Positions 19,841 through 31,499 are shown, numbered from the stretch's first letter. The stretch is 64,000 nt of DNA from Hyphomicrobiales bacterium (GCA_900472295.1 UCIA01000002.1:62001-126000); one strand, 5' to 3'. Translations and numbers: made by a program. Notes: a model not told the origin generated them from the sequence alone.

Positions 19841-20975
19841 ACGCCACCCTCGCACCCGGCGCCGATATGGCGGATGCCGCCCAGATCGTGCTCAACACCA
19901 TCCGCCGCCCGGTGATCATGCTCGATCAGGATGGGTTCATCACTTACGCCAATGCCGATGCGGAGGACTTTTTTCGCTCCAGCGCGAACATGCTGGCGCG
20001 CAACACGCTGTCCAAGCTCATCCCATTCGGCAGCCCGCTGCTGCAGCTGGTCGACCAAGTGCGCGAGCGCCGCGCTCCGGTCAACGAGTACCGGGTCGAC
20101 GTCTCGTCACCGCGCCTCGGCATCGAAAAGGTCGTCGACCTCTATGCTGCCCCGGTGCCGGAGTTTCCGGGCTCGGTCGTGGTGATGTTCCAGGAGCGCT
20201 CTATGGCCGACAAGATCGACCGGCAGATGACGCACCGTGGTGCCGCGCGTTCGGTCACCGGTTTGGCGGCCATGCTGGCGCATGAGATCAAGAACCCGCT
20301 GTCCGGCATTCGCGGCGCGGCACAGTTGCTCGAACTCTCGGCTTCCGACGAGGATCGCGCGCTGACCCGGCTGATCACCGACGAGACAGACCGCATCGTC
20401 TCCTTGGTCGATCGCATGGAGGTGTTTTCCGACGAGCGGCCAATCGACCGCTACCCCGTCAACATCCATGTCGTGCTGGACCATGTGAAGGCAATCGCCA
20501 AGAACGGTTTTGCTAAGAGAATCAGGATATTGGAGGACTATGATCCATCATTGCCTCCGGTTTTCGCCAACCGCGACCAGCTGATCCAGGTGTTTCTCAA
20601 CCTGGTCAAGAACGCCGCCGAGGCCATCGGTAGCGACCCGCAAGGTGAGATCGTGCTGTCGACCGCGTTCCGGCCGGGCATCCGCGTTTCCGTCCCGGGA
20701 ACGCAGGACCGCGTCTCGCTGCCGCTGGAATTCTGCGTGCGCGACAATGGTTCGGGTGTTTCGGAAGACATTTTGCCGATCCTGTTCGACCCCTTCATCA
20801 CCACCAAGCCAAACGGCTCGGGACTCGGTCTGGCGCTCGTGGCTAAACTCGTCGGCGAGCATGGCGGCATCATCGAATGCGATTCGACGCCGCGCGGCAC
20901 CACCTTCCGCATCCTGATGCCGGCCTGGAAAGAAGCACCAACCGACACTGCCGATGAAGGCGAAGGAGACCGCAA

Positions 20976-20979
<4 letters not shown>
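19837..20979 (+). CDS. ntrB: Nitrogen regulation sensor histidine kinase NtrB
   Basis: The 380-residue soluble kinase has a PAS domain at about 14-120, a HisKA domain with the phosphorylated H149 in [15 protein letters not shown], and an ATPase domain with [20 protein letters not shown] and SEHGG-type motifs. It lacks membrane segments. NtrB phosphorylates or dephosphorylates NtrC depending on PII protein, which reports 2-oxoglutarate and glutamine. Start and stop overlap dusB and ntrC by ATGA, so the three genes are coupled. Confidence 0.96.
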
Positions 20980-22433
<1,454 letters not shown>

Positions 22434-22517
22434 GCGCGTAGATCCGTTTGAAGTGACGTGAGGTCATCCCCTTTTCAGGGGATCGGCCGCCGAAAGATTT
22501 CCGTCTCGGCCACACTT

Positions 22518-22546
22518 GTTGCATAATCGCCACAATGCGTTGCATA
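22518..22546 (+). promoter_or_regulatory. Direct repeats GTTGCATA upstream of ntrY
   Basis: GTTGCATA occurs at 22518-22525 and 22539-22546, exactly 21 bp apart, or two helical turns, in the 147 bp between ntrC and ntrY. This spacing suits a dimer or two promoter-bound subunits on one face. A hairpin (ATCCCC/GGGGAT) precedes it at about 22466-22482. No regulator can be named. Confidence 0.35.
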
Positions 22547-22580
22547 CATCCGACGCAATCACTGGCTCTTAGACGGCGAC

Positions 22581-24869
22581 ATGGCTTCGCAAACCCTGAC
22601 ATCAAACGAACCGCTTTTCAGCAGTCCCAGCACGAGGGACGGGCGCCGGCTGCTTGCGCTGCCCGGCGTGGTCACAATTGCCGGTGCGCTGGTTACGGCG
22701 GCGATCTCGTTTGCGATTCTCGTTGGTGCGACGCCGATCACGCCCGACGCAACGACGACGCTGACGCTGATTGCCGTCAACGCCGCGTTCGTGCTGGCGC
22801 TGATCGCCCTGGTTGGCCGCGAGGTGCATCGCATCGTGATGGCGCGGCGGCACGGCAAGGCGGCGTCACGGCTGCATGTGCGCATCGTGGCCATGTTTGC
22901 GCTGGTCGCTGCCATCCCCGCCATCATGGTGGCCATCATCGCCTCGATCACGCTCGATATCGGCCTTGATCGCTGGTTCGAGCTCCGCACCAAGGCCATC
23001 GTCAACTCATCGCTGTCGATCGCCGATGCCTATGTGCAGGAAAACGCTCGCAATCTTCAGGGCACGACGCTGTCGATGGCCTATGATCTCGACTCGTCAC
23101 GCACGCTCTACGGCCTCGACCGAACCGGTTTTCTCGACCTGTTGAACAAGGAAGCCGTCGGCAGGAGCCTGGTGCATGCGGCGCTCGTCAGGGAGGATGG
23201 CTCCTTCGTCATGAGCGCCAAGACCGATGCGGATTTCCCCATGCCGCCACCGCCGGAGGGCGCTGTCAGCGCCGCGGCCGACGGCAAACCGGTGCTGATC
23301 GAGCCGAAGACGCGCAACATCATGGGCGCCATCATCAAGCTGCGCGAGATCGAAGGCCTCTATCTCTACACCAATCGCCTGGTCGACCCCGAAGTCGTCA
23401 AGGCGCGGGCGATCGTGCAGTCCAACACCGCCGAATATCGCGGCCTGGAAGACAACCGCCGGACCTCGCAGGTGGCATTTGCGCTTCCCTATCTGTCGCT
23501 GACGCTGATCATCATCCTGTCGGCCATCTGGACCGGCATTGCGGTGGCCGACCGTCTGGTGCGGCCCATCCGCCAGCTTATCGGCGCCGCCGACGAGGTT
23601 GCGACCGGCAATCTCGATGCCGCCGTGCCGGTGCGGCCATCCGACGGCGATGTCGCCTCGCTTGGCGATACGTTCAACAAGATGCTGCTCGAGCTCAAAT
23701 CGCAGCGCAACGAAATCCTGTCGGCCAAGGACTTGATCGACGAGCGGCGGCGTTTCTCGGAAGCGGTGCTGGCCGGCGTCACCGCCGGCGTCATTGGCGT
23801 CGATCCCTACGGCATCGTCTCCATCGTCAACAAATCGGCCGAGACGATGCTGGCCATATCGGCCACGGCAGCGCTCGGGCAGAACCTGTCGGCCGTGCTG
23901 CCGCATGTCGGCCGCGTCTTCGAGATCGGCCGCAAATCCGGCAAGCCGGTCTATCGCGAGCAGGTCACCTTCTATCGCACCGGCGCCGAACGCACCTTCA
24001 ACGTGCAGATCACGATCGAGGCCGGCGACGACGGCGAGGAGGAGAAGTCCTATGTCGTGACGATCGACGACATCACCGATCTGGTCCAAGCGCAGCGCTC
24101 ATCGGCCTGGGCGGATGTGGCGCGGCGCATTGCCCACGAAATCAAGAACCCGCTGACGCCGATCCAGCTCTCTGCCGAACGCATCAAGCGGCGTTACGGC
24201 AAGGTGATCACCGAGGACCGCGAGGTTTTCGACCAGTGCACCGACACCATCATCCGCCAGGTCGAGGATATCGGCCGCATGGTCGACGAATTCTCTTCCT
24301 TCGCGCGCATGCCGAAGCCGGAGATGAAGGCCATCGACCTGCGCGAATCGCTGCGCGAGGCCTCGTTCCTGGTCGAAGTCAGCCGTGCCGACATCACTTT
24401 CGAGCGCGTCTTCGGCAACGAGCCGCTTAAGGGCACGTTCGACAGCCGGCTGATGGCGCAGGCTTTCGGCAACGTGATCAAGAACGCTGCTGAAGCGATT
24501 GACGGACTGGAACAAAAGGACGGTTCGCACGGCACAATCCGGATTCAAGCCGCTCGGCAAAATGGCGCGATCCGAATCGATGTCATCGACAATGGCAAAG
24601 GGTTGCCGCGCGAGAATCGCCAAAGGCTGCTCGAGCCCTATATGACGACGCGCGAGAAGGGCACTGGGCTCGGTCTCGCCATCGTCAAGAAGATCGTGGA
24701 GGACCATGGCGGCAGGCTGGAACTCCACGACGCGCCCGCGGATTTCCACGACGGGCGCGGCGCGATGATCTCGATTATCCTGCCACCCGCTGCCGCAACC
24801 GCGCCGCCACGCGGGCAAGGCGAAACGGAACACGAAAGAGAAACTGAAAAGGTCGGTAATGGCGTCTGA
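22581..24869 (+). CDS. ntrY: Membrane sensor histidine kinase NtrY
   Basis: The 762-residue kinase has membrane segments at about residues 30-55, 61-80, 95-118 and 300-322 with an extracytoplasmic domain between the last two, then HAMP, a PAS domain, HisKA ([20 protein letters not shown]) and an ATPase domain with DNGKG and a TTREKGTGLGLAIVKKI segment. The HAMP region is ADRLVRPIRQLIGAADEV. NtrY/NtrX affects nitrate and redox-linked metabolism, exopolysaccharide and the cell envelope in alphaproteobacteria. It overlaps ntrX by 11 bases. Confidence 0.96.
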   Translation: MASQTLTSNEPLFSSPSTRDGRRLLALPGVVTIAGALVTAAISFAILVGATPITPDATTTLTLIAVNAAFVLALIALVGREVHRIVMARRHGKAASRLHVRIVAMFALVAAIPAIMVAIIASITLDIGLDRWFELRTKAIVNSSLSIADAYVQENARNLQGTTLSMAYDLDSSRTLYGLDRTGFLDLLNKEAVGRSLVHAALVREDGSFVMSAKTDADFPMPPPPEGAVSAAADGKPVLIEPKTRNIMGAIIKLREIEGLYLYTNRLVDPEVVKARAIVQSNTAEYRGLEDNRRTSQVAFALPYLSLTLIIILSAIWTGIAVADRLVRPIRQLIGAADEVATGNLDAAVPVRPSDGDVASLGDTFNKMLLELKSQRNEILSAKDLIDERRRFSEAVLAGVTAGVIGVDPYGIVSIVNKSAETMLAISATAALGQNLSAVLPHVGRVFEIGRKSGKPVYREQVTFYRTGAERTFNVQITIEAGDDGEEEKSYVVTIDDITDLVQAQRSSAWADVARRIAHEIKNPLTPIQLSAERIKRRYGKVITEDREVFDQCTDTIIRQVEDIGRMVDEFSSFARMPKPEMKAIDLRESLREASFLVEVSRADITFERVFGNEPLKGTFDSRLMAQAFGNVIKNAAEAIDGLEQKDGSHGTIRIQAARQNGAIRIDVIDNGKGLPRENRQRLLEPYMTTREKGTGLGLAIVKKIVEDHGGRLELHDAPADFHDGRGAMISIILPPAAATAPPRGQGETEHERETEKVGNGV

Positions 24870-26220
24870 TATTCTCATAGTCGATGACGAGGAAGACATC
24901 CGTGAACTCGTCGCGGGTCTATTGAGCGATGAAGGGCATGAAACCCGCACGGCGTTTGACGCCGACAGCGCACTGGCGGCTATAGCCGACCGTGCGCCGC
25001 GGCTGATTTTCCTCGACATCTGGCTGCAGGGGTCGCGCCTGGACGGGCTGGCGCTGCTCGACGAGATCAAGACGATGCATCCAAGCCTGCCGGTGGTGAT
25101 GATATCAGGCCACGGCAACATCGAGACGGCGGTGTCGGCCATCCGCCGTGGCGCCTATGATTTCATCGAAAAGCCGTTCAAGGCCGACCGGCTGATCCTG
25201 ATTGCCGAGCGGGCGCTCGAAACCTCGAAATTGCGGCGAGAGGTCTCCGACCTCAAGCAGCGCAGCGGCGAAACCTTCGACCTGATCGGCATGTCGTCGG
25301 CAATGAGCCAGCTGCGCCAGACCATCGAGCGTGTCGCGCCGACCAACAGCCGTGTCATGATCATCGGCCCATCCGGTTCGGGCAAGGAGCTTGCCGCGCG
25401 CGCCATCCACACGCTGTCGACGCGCAAAGGCGCGCCATTCGTGACGCTGAGTGCGGCCAACATCACGCCCGAACGCATGGAAATCGAGCTGTTCGGTACC
25501 GAATCGAACGGCACCGAGCGCAAGGTCGGCGCGCTGGAGGAGGCACATCGCGGCATTCTCTACATCGATGAAGTCGCCGACATGCCGCGCGAGACGCAAA
25601 ACAAGATTTTGCGCGTGCTGGTCGAGCAGCAGTTCGAGCGGGTCGGCGGCACCAAGCGGGTCAAGGTCGATGTCCGCATCATCTCCTCGACCTCGCAGAA
25701 CCTGGAAGCGATGATCGCCGACGGCCGCTTCCGCGAAGACCTCTATCACCGCCTGGCGGTGGTTCCGGTCATGGTGCCCGGCCTGGCCGAGCGGCGCGAG
25801 GACATCCCCTATCTCGTCGACAACTTCATGAAGCAGATCGCGCGCCAGGCCGGCATCAAGCCGCGCCGCATCGGCGACGACGCGCTGGCTGTGCTGCAGG
25901 CGCACAATTGGCCGGGCAATGTCCGCCAGTTGCGCAACAATGTCGAACGGCTGATGATCCTGGCGCGTGGCGACGATGTCGATGCGCCGATTACCGCCGA
26001 TCTGCTGCCCTCGGAAATCGGCGATGTCATGCCGCGCACGCCGAACCAGTCCGACCAGCACATCATGGCGCTGCCGCTGCGTGAGGCTCGCGAACAGTTC
26101 GAGAAGGACTATCTGATCGCACAGATCAACCGGTTCGGCGGCAACATCTCGAAGACGGCCGAGTTCATCGGCATGGAGCGCTCGGCGCTGCACCGCAAGC
26201 TGAAGTCGCTGGGAGTCTGA
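24859..26220 (+). CDS. ntrX: Response regulator NtrX
   Basis: The 453-residue regulator has a receiver domain with D53 (IFLDIWLQGSRLDG), an AAA+ domain (GPSGSGKELAARAIH, Walker B GILYIDEVADM) and a C-terminal Fis-type helix-turn-helix (GGNISKTAEFIGMERSALHR). In place of the GAFTGA loop it has ESNGTERKVGALEEA, so it cannot activate sigma-54 in the normal way. That is the known family pattern, and NtrX acts with sigma-70. It ends the ntr unit; 120 bp follow before the aminotransferase. Confidence 0.96.
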   Translation: MASDILIVDDEEDIRELVAGLLSDEGHETRTAFDADSALAAIADRAPRLIFLDIWLQGSRLDGLALLDEIKTMHPSLPVVMISGHGNIETAVSAIRRGAYDFIEKPFKADRLILIAERALETSKLRREVSDLKQRSGETFDLIGMSSAMSQLRQTIERVAPTNSRVMIIGPSGSGKELAARAIHTLSTRKGAPFVTLSAANITPERMEIELFGTESNGTERKVGALEEAHRGILYIDEVADMPRETQNKILRVLVEQQFERVGGTKRVKVDVRIISSTSQNLEAMIADGRFREDLYHRLAVVPVMVPGLAERREDIPYLVDNFMKQIARQAGIKPRRIGDDALAVLQAHNWPGNVRQLRNNVERLMILARGDDVDAPITADLLPSEIGDVMPRTPNQSDQHIMALPLREAREQFEKDYLIAQINRFGGNISKTAEFIGMERSALHRKLKSLGV

Positions 26221-26340
26221 TCCCCCATTGTTGTTGCTCCAGTGGGGTTGTTGGTCCAACGGGCCGTGGCCTATGCAATTGCCGGTTACGGCAGCGGCGG
26301 AATCGCCTAGAAATGCCGGGACTTTTCTGAGGGATCATCC

Positions 26341-27201
26341 ATGCCGCGCATTGCCTATGTGAACGGGCGCTATGTCACCCATGCCGACGCTGCCGTGCAT
26401 ATCGAGGATCGCGGCTACCAGTTCGCCGACGGCGTCTATGAGGTCTGCGAGGTGGCGCAAGGGTTCATCGTCGACATGCCGCGCCATCTTGCCCGGCTGA
26501 ACCGTTCGCTCACCGAACTGTCGATCGAGTGGCCGGTCACCAAAGGCGTGCTGCCGCTTCTGCTGCGTGAAGTCGTGCGCCGCAATCAGGTCGTCAACGG
26601 CCTGGTCTATGTCCAGGTGACGCGCGGTGTCGCCAGCCGCGACTTCGTTTTCCCGGCCGATACGCTGTCGTCGCTGGTCATTACGGCCAGAAAAGCCGAC
26701 CCGGCGGCCGCCGCAAAGCGGGCCGAGACAGGCATCAAGGTCATCACAGTGCCGGAAAACCGCTGGGATAGAGTCGACATCAAGAGCACCGGCCTGCTGC
26801 CCAATGTGCTGGCCAAGCAGAAGGCCAAGGAGGCCGGCGCCCAGGAAGCCTGGTTCGTCGACACAGATGGCAGCGTCAAGGAAGGCGGCTCGTCGAATGC
26901 CTGGATCGTCACCCGCGACGGCGTGCTGGTGACACGGCCGGCCGAACACGGCATCCTGCGCGGCATCACCCGCACCACCATGTTCGAGGTGGCGGCCAAG
27001 CTCGGTTTGAAGATCGAGGAGCGGGGGTTCTCGGTCGCCGAGGCCAAGGCGGCGCGCGAGGCGTTCATCAGTTCGGCAACGACAATCGCCATGCCGGTCG
27101 TGGCAATCGACGGCGCCGCGGTCGCCAATGGCCATCCCGGCTCAATAACACTTTCATTGCGGCAGGCCTTTTTTGACGTTGCGGAAAAAAGTCCAGCCTG
27201 A
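26341..27201 (+). CDS. dat: D-amino-acid transaminase
   Basis: This 286-residue fold-type IV PLP enzyme starts RIAYVNGRYVTHADAAVHIE and has the IEDRGYQFADGVYEV motif of D-amino-acid aminotransferases, the PLP lysine K148 in VDIKSTGLLPNVLAK, the EGGSSNAWIV loop and the phosphate-binding GITRTTMFE segment. It interconverts D-alanine and D-glutamate with their oxo acids, feeding peptidoglycan synthesis. The position between ntrX and hfq is conserved in rhizobia. Branched-chain aminotransferase is less likely given the missing IlvE signature. Confidence 0.9.
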   Translation: MPRIAYVNGRYVTHADAAVHIEDRGYQFADGVYEVCEVAQGFIVDMPRHLARLNRSLTELSIEWPVTKGVLPLLLREVVRRNQVVNGLVYVQVTRGVASRDFVFPADTLSSLVITARKADPAAAAKRAETGIKVITVPENRWDRVDIKSTGLLPNVLAKQKAKEAGAQEAWFVDTDGSVKEGGSSNAWIVTRDGVLVTRPAEHGILRGITRTTMFEVAAKLGLKIEERGFSVAEAKAAREAFISSATTIAMPVVAIDGAAVANGHPGSITLSLRQAFFDVAEKSPA

Positions 27202-27345
27202 TAACCGCACAGACGGACTGCACATCAATATATCTCATTCTGCTTGTCGTTACTGACGGCAAGGGGGTGTTTGCAAGCTTGACATGTGCCCGCTAATTTG
27301 GCGCATTGGCTGCAAACCGAAGGGGATCGGCGAAAGACAAGAACA

Positions 27346-27591
27346 ATGGCGGAACGATCGCAAAACCTTCAGGACCTGTTCCTGAATTCTGTTCGCAAGA
27401 GCAAAAATCCACTCACCATCTTTCTCATCAACGGCGTCAAGTTGACCGGCGTGGTCACTTCCTTCGACAATTTCTGTGTTCTGCTGCGTCGTGACGGCCA
27501 CTCCCAGCTCGTCTACAAGCACGCCATTTCCACGATCATGCCGAGCCAGCCGGTTCAGATGTTCGATGGCGAGGAAAGCCAGGGCGCCTGA
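27346..27591 (+). CDS. hfq: RNA chaperone Hfq
   Basis: Hfq hexamers bind small RNAs and mRNAs and help them pair. Starting at the ATG at 27346 gives 81 residues: [20 protein letters not shown] with the adenine-binding Gln, [20 protein letters not shown] (Sm1) and the [11 protein letters not shown]m2 motif that lines the uridine pocket. The tail is short, as usual in alphaproteobacteria. The 144 bp upstream probably carries its promoter. The hflX frame starts directly after its stop. Confidence 0.97.
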   Translation: MAERSQNLQDLFLNSVRKSKNPLTIFLINGVKLTGVVTSFDNFCVLLRRDGHSQLVYKHAISTIMPSQPVQMFDGEESQGA

Positions 27592-28983
27592 TTGGCACGT
27601 GAGAAAGACGCGGACCACAGCGTTCGCGGAAAACCAGCGCATCACCCCGGGACGGAAGCCAAAGGTCCGACCCGGGCGGTTGTCATTGTGCCGGTGCTTA
27701 CCCGGCATCAACGCAGCGATGACGAAACAAATCGTCCACGGCTGACGCGCTCGGCCGACGCCCGGCGTGACGAAGCCGTCGGCCTTGCCCGCGCCATCAA
27801 CCTTGACCTGATCCACACGGCGGTGGTGACCGTCAACGATCCACGCCCGGCAACTCTGCTCGGCAGCGGCAAGGTCGCGGAGTTCGCCGAGATCGTCAAG
27901 CAAGGTCACGCGGAGGTGGTCATCGTCGACCATCCGCTGACGCCGGTGCAGCAGCGCAATCTCGAAAAAGAGATGAACGCCAAGGTGCTGGACCGCACCG
28001 GGCTGATCCTGGAGATCTTTGGCGAGCGCGCGCGGACCAAGGAAGGCACGCTGCAGGTCGAACTTGCCCATCTCAACTACCAGAAGGGCCGGCTGGTGCG
28101 AAGCTGGACCCACCTTGAGCGCCAGCGCGGCGGCGCCGGCTTCCTCGGTGGCCCCGGCGAAACCCAGATCGAGTCCGACCGGCGGCAGCTGCAGGAAAAG
28201 ATCATCAAGCTCAAGCAAGAGCTGGAAACGGTGCGCCGCACCCGCGACCTGCACCGCGCCAAGCGCAAGAAGGTGCCGTTCCCGGTGGTGGCGATCGTCG
28301 GCTACACCAATGCCGGCAAGTCGACGCTGTTCAACCGGCTGACCGGAGCCGACGTGCTGGCCGAAGACATGCTGTTTGCCACGCTCGATCCGACGCTGCG
28401 CCGCGTGCGCCTGCCGCACGGCACGCCGATCATCCTGTCGGATACGGTCGGCTTCATTTCGGACCTGCCGACGCATCTCGTCGCAGCCTTCCGCGCCACG
28501 CTGGAAGAGGTCGTCGAGGCCGATCTGGTCATCCATCTGCGTGATATTTCAGACCCCGATACCGCCGCGCAAGCCGAGGATGTCGAACGCATCCTTGCCG
28601 ATCTCGGCGTTGACGCCGGCGATGCCAAGCGCGTCGTCGAAGTCTGGAACAAGGTCGATCTGCTTGATGACGGCAACCGGGAACGGCTGCTTGCCGATGG
28701 CGCTGACGCCAACAAGGCGCCGCCGATCGCCATCTCGGCCATCACCGGCGAAGGCATCGATGCGCTGAAGGCGCTGATCGAAACCAGGATGTCGGGCGAG
28801 CTGGAAGAGATGACGGTGACGATCGAGCCGGCGCAGTTCGGCCTCGTCGATTGGCTCTACCGCAATGGCGACATCGTTTCGCGGGTAGACAATGAGGATG
28901 GCAGCGCGACCATCTCGCTCAAGGCGACGCACACAGCCCGGCAAGAGATCGAAAGCCGATTGCACCGCAAAAACAAGCAATAA
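27592..28983 (+). CDS. hflX: Ribosome-splitting GTPase HflX
   Basis: The 463-residue protein has the N-terminal HflX domain (ATLLGSGKVAEFAE, DRTGLILEIFGERARTKEG), the loop GGAGFLGGPGETQIESDRR, and a GTPase domain with G1 GYTNAGKSTLFN, G3 DTVGF and G4 NKVD. HflX rescues stalled or stress-damaged ribosomes. The TTG at 27592 adjoins the hfq stop. The first 35 residues are poorly conserved in type, so a later start is possible, though no ATG appears before the conserved part. The hfq-hflX pairing is widespread. Confidence 0.93.
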   Translation: MAREKDADHSVRGKPAHHPGTEAKGPTRAVVIVPVLTRHQRSDDETNRPRLTRSADARRDEAVGLARAINLDLIHTAVVTVNDPRPATLLGSGKVAEFAEIVKQGHAEVVIVDHPLTPVQQRNLEKEMNAKVLDRTGLILEIFGERARTKEGTLQVELAHLNYQKGRLVRSWTHLERQRGGAGFLGGPGETQIESDRRQLQEKIIKLKQELETVRRTRDLHRAKRKKVPFPVVAIVGYTNAGKSTLFNRLTGADVLAEDMLFATLDPTLRRVRLPHGTPIILSDTVGFISDLPTHLVAAFRATLEEVVEADLVIHLRDISDPDTAAQAEDVERILADLGVDAGDAKRVVEVWNKVDLLDDGNRERLLADGADANKAPPIAISAITGEGIDALKALIETRMSGELEEMTVTIEPAQFGLVDWLYRNGDIVSRVDNEDGSATISLKATHTARQEIESRLHRKNKQ

Positions 28984-28989
28984 GCCCGG

Positions 28990-29814
28990 CTATTTCGCGC
29001 TCTTGGCCTGCTGCCAGAGTGCTTCCATCTCGTCCAGCGTGGCCTTTTCCAGCGTGCTTCCCGACGCATCGATCGCGCGCTCGACATAGTGAAAGCGCGA
29101 GCGGAATTTTTCGTTGGTGCCGCTAAGCGCGGCTTCCGAATCGAGCTTGAGGTGACGCCCCAGATTGACGACGGCAAACAGCATGTCGCCGAACTCGTCC
29201 TTGATCTCAGCCGTTTCGCCCTTGGCTAGCGCCTCGCGCAATTCGCCGATCTCTTCCTCGATCTTGTCGAGGATGGGGGCTGCCTCGCTCCAGTCGAAGC
29301 CGACCCGGGCCGCCTTTTCCTGCAGTTTTAGCGCACGCGTCAAAGCGGGCAGGGCAACCGGAACGCCGTCCAGAAAACCCTTGCCATTGTCTTCGGGGTC
29401 GAGGCCGCGGGCCAGCCGTGCGCTTCGCTTCTCCGCCTTCTCCTGCGCCTTGATCTTCTCCCACATGCCTTTGGCCATGCCGGCGCTGCGCGCCTTCTCG
29501 TCGCCGAAGACATGCGGATGGCGGCGGATCATCTTGGTGGTGATGGCTTCGACCACATCGCCAAAGGCGAAGTCGCCGGCTTCCTGCGCCATCTGCGCAT
29601 GGTAGACGACCTGCAGCAGGAGATCGCCGAGTTCGTCACGCAGATCGTCGAGATCGCCGCGCGCAATGGCGTCGGCCACCTCATAGGCTTCCTCGATCGT
29701 ATAGGGCGCGATGGTCGAGAAATCCTGCTCGATGTCCCAGGGACAGCCGGTCTTCGGCGCCCTGAGTGCTGCCATGATCTCGATCAGCCGGGAAATGTCT
29801 TGCGAAGGTTTCAT
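28990..29814 (-). CDS. mazG: Nucleoside triphosphate pyrophosphohydrolase MazG
   Basis: The 274-residue form has two MazG modules: the first with LRAPKTGCPWDIEQDFSTIA and EEAYEVADAIARGD plus ELGDLLLQVVYHA, the second with IEEEIGELREAL and EFGDMLFAVVNLGRH. The conserved EExxE and ExxD residues bind magnesium. It hydrolyses NTPs, including oxidised ones, to NMP and pyrophosphate. The start at 29814 fits family starts; an ATG seven codons earlier at 29835 is also possible. It converges with hflX, with six bases between the stops. Confidence 0.94.
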   Translation of the reverse strand: MKPSQDISRLIEIMAALRAPKTGCPWDIEQDFSTIAPYTIEEAYEVADAIARGDLDDLRDELGDLLLQVVYHAQMAQEAGDFAFGDVVEAITTKMIRRHPHVFGDEKARSAGMAKGMWEKIKAQEKAEKRSARLARGLDPEDNGKGFLDGVPVALPALTRALKLQEKAARVGFDWSEAAPILDKIEEEIGELREALAKGETAEIKDEFGDMLFAVVNLGRHLKLDSEAALSGTNEKFRSRFHYVERAIDASGSTLEKATLDEMEALWQQAKSAK

Positions 29815-29958
29815 GGCCGGGATGCTATCGTGCATGCGGCCGGCCGGCCAATGCCGTCGGCCGGCGAGGGGAGATTGTCCACAGGTGGCGGCGTGGAACC
29901 AGCCGCTCTGCGACGGTCGGTTGACCAGATTTATCGTCGCCGGGCCGTGGTGAAGTTT

Positions 29959-31446
29959 CTATCCTTCGTTATCAACGCGCTGCAGGATCGCGAGATAATT
30001 GCTGCACACGGCGGGATCCTCATAGAAGTCCACTTCCGTATCAATGATCTGGTCAAGGCTTAGTCTAGGGTAATGCGCCTTGACCTTTGCCAGCACGCCT
30101 TGCGCTTGCTTGATTTCGCCGAGTTCGAAATGGCAGATGACAACACGAATGAGCGACCACGGTGTTACGGTCGCCATTTTCGCGTAGCACGCGGCCGCCT
30201 CGCGATATCGCCCAGCCGTCGTCAATAAGACGCCGCGAAAATCGTCATACCATCCCACGGCGTATGGGTCGCGACGCTGGGCTTCGTTTATTTCATCAAG
30301 CCCTTGCTCCGGCCTGTCCGTATGATTGAGGAAAATAGCGCGGATACTGAGAATCAACGGGTCGTTCGGATTGAGCGCCACCGCTCGGTCAAGGCTGATT
30401 TCAGCTTGCCTGAACTGGCGCAAATACAAGTTGGCGAAGCCGGTGGCGAGATGGCCATAGGCCTCATCGGGGTCAAGGCCCAATGCCGTTCTTGCGATCT
30501 CCAGTCCGGAGTGCAAATGACCGGGATTGTTGTAGTCCCAATAATACTTGAATGACTCCACAAAGCTGAGCATGGCGTGGGCGGCAGCAAACTGCGGATC
30601 GAGCTTTACCGCCTGGCGCAGAAAGGGTTCTGCTTCGAGCACCGTGTCATAGACGGCTGCGAGTTGCAGCGCCCGCAGGTAAAACTCGTAAGCCGACATA
30701 TTATCGGTCGGCCGGGCCCTGGCACGCGACGCAATCGCGGTTCTGGTCTGTCGTGCCAGACGCGCCGCGATCATCTGGGTGATTTCGTCCTGGATGGCAA
30801 AAATGTCGTCGAGTTGGCGGTCGTAATGTTCGCCCCAGATATGAGCCATCGAGACCGCGTCTGTCAGTTGCACCGTGATGCGGACCCGGTTGCCAATCTT
30901 TCGCACGCTGCCATCGACGACGTACTGGATCTCAAGCTTCTTCGCGACGTCGCCCACATCATTGGCCTTGCCGCGGAACTGGAAGGAGGAGTTCCGCGCA
31001 ATGACCAGGAACTCCTTGAATTTGCCGAGCTCGGCGATGATGTCTTCGGTAATTCCGTCGCTGAAATAGTCCTGCTCCGGGTCGCCACTCATATTTTCGA
31101 AGGGAATTATGGCGATGGACGGCCTGGTCGGCGCCGCAGCTTTGGCCATAGCCGCAATGGGCTTGGGGCCAGCATATTTATAGCCGCGGCCATGCACGGT
31201 GACGATCATCTCGGCGGGCAGCAGTTTTCGCAGTGCCGAAATGTGGACCTGCAGCGTGTTCTCCTCCACCACCAGGCCGGGCCAGACCGCATCGAAGAGT
31301 TCGGCCTTGCTGATCACATCGTCCGGCTTCTCCAGCAACATGGCGAGAATGTCGAACGATCGCCCCGAAAGCTCCAACGGCCCTTGCGGCCCCAGCAGCA
31401 GCCGTTCGGCGCGTTTCAAACGATAGTTCCCAAACTCCAAATCCAT
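29959..31446 (-). CDS. CadC-like winged-helix regulator with TolB-like and TPR domains
   Basis: The ATG at 31446, with AGGGG about nine bases upstream, gives 495 residues; a TTG eight codons earlier is the alternative. Residues 1-95 form an OmpR-type winged helix (LSGRSFDILAMLLEKPDDVI, EENTLQVHISALRKLL, VHGRGYKY). Residues about 110-240 are the TolB-like region common in such proteins (SIAIIPFENMSGDPEQDYFS, YVVDGSVRKIGNRVRITVQL). The rest is TPR repeats. There is no membrane helix, unlike CadC. Such proteins are one-component regulators of unknown ligand. Direct repeats lie in the divergent promoter just upstream. Confidence 0.88.
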   Translation of the reverse strand: MDLEFGNYRLKRAERLLLGPQGPLELSGRSFDILAMLLEKPDDVISKAELFDAVWPGLVVEENTLQVHISALRKLLPAEMIVTVHGRGYKYAGPKPIAAMAKAAAPTRPSIAIIPFENMSGDPEQDYFSDGITEDIIAELGKFKEFLVIARNSSFQFRGKANDVGDVAKKLEIQYVVDGSVRKIGNRVRITVQLTDAVSMAHIWGEHYDRQLDDIFAIQDEITQMIAARLARQTRTAIASRARARPTDNMSAYEFYLRALQLAAVYDTVLEAEPFLRQAVKLDPQFAAAHAMLSFVESFKYYWDYNNPGHLHSGLEIARTALGLDPDEAYGHLATGFANLYLRQFRQAEISLDRAVALNPNDPLILSIRAIFLNHTDRPEQGLDEINEAQRRDPYAVGWYDDFRGVLLTTAGRYREAAACYAKMATVTPWSLIRVVICHFELGEIKQAQGVLAKVKAHYPRLSLDQIIDTEVDFYEDPAVCSNYLAILQRVDNEG

Positions 31447-31499
31447 TGGGCAAGAACCCCTCGCGGGCAAGATAATCCAAGATCACCTTGAAGGCGAAC

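Noticed and set aside
22505..22527. A sigma-54 promoter before ntrY (GGCCAC followed by TTGCAT)
   Set aside because: The distance between GG and GC is 11 bases where 10 is required, and -24 lacks the full TGGCAC.
24859..26220. NtrX as a second sigma-54 activator
   Set aside because: The GAFTGA loop is replaced, which is the normal state for NtrX, so it was not reported as an anomaly.
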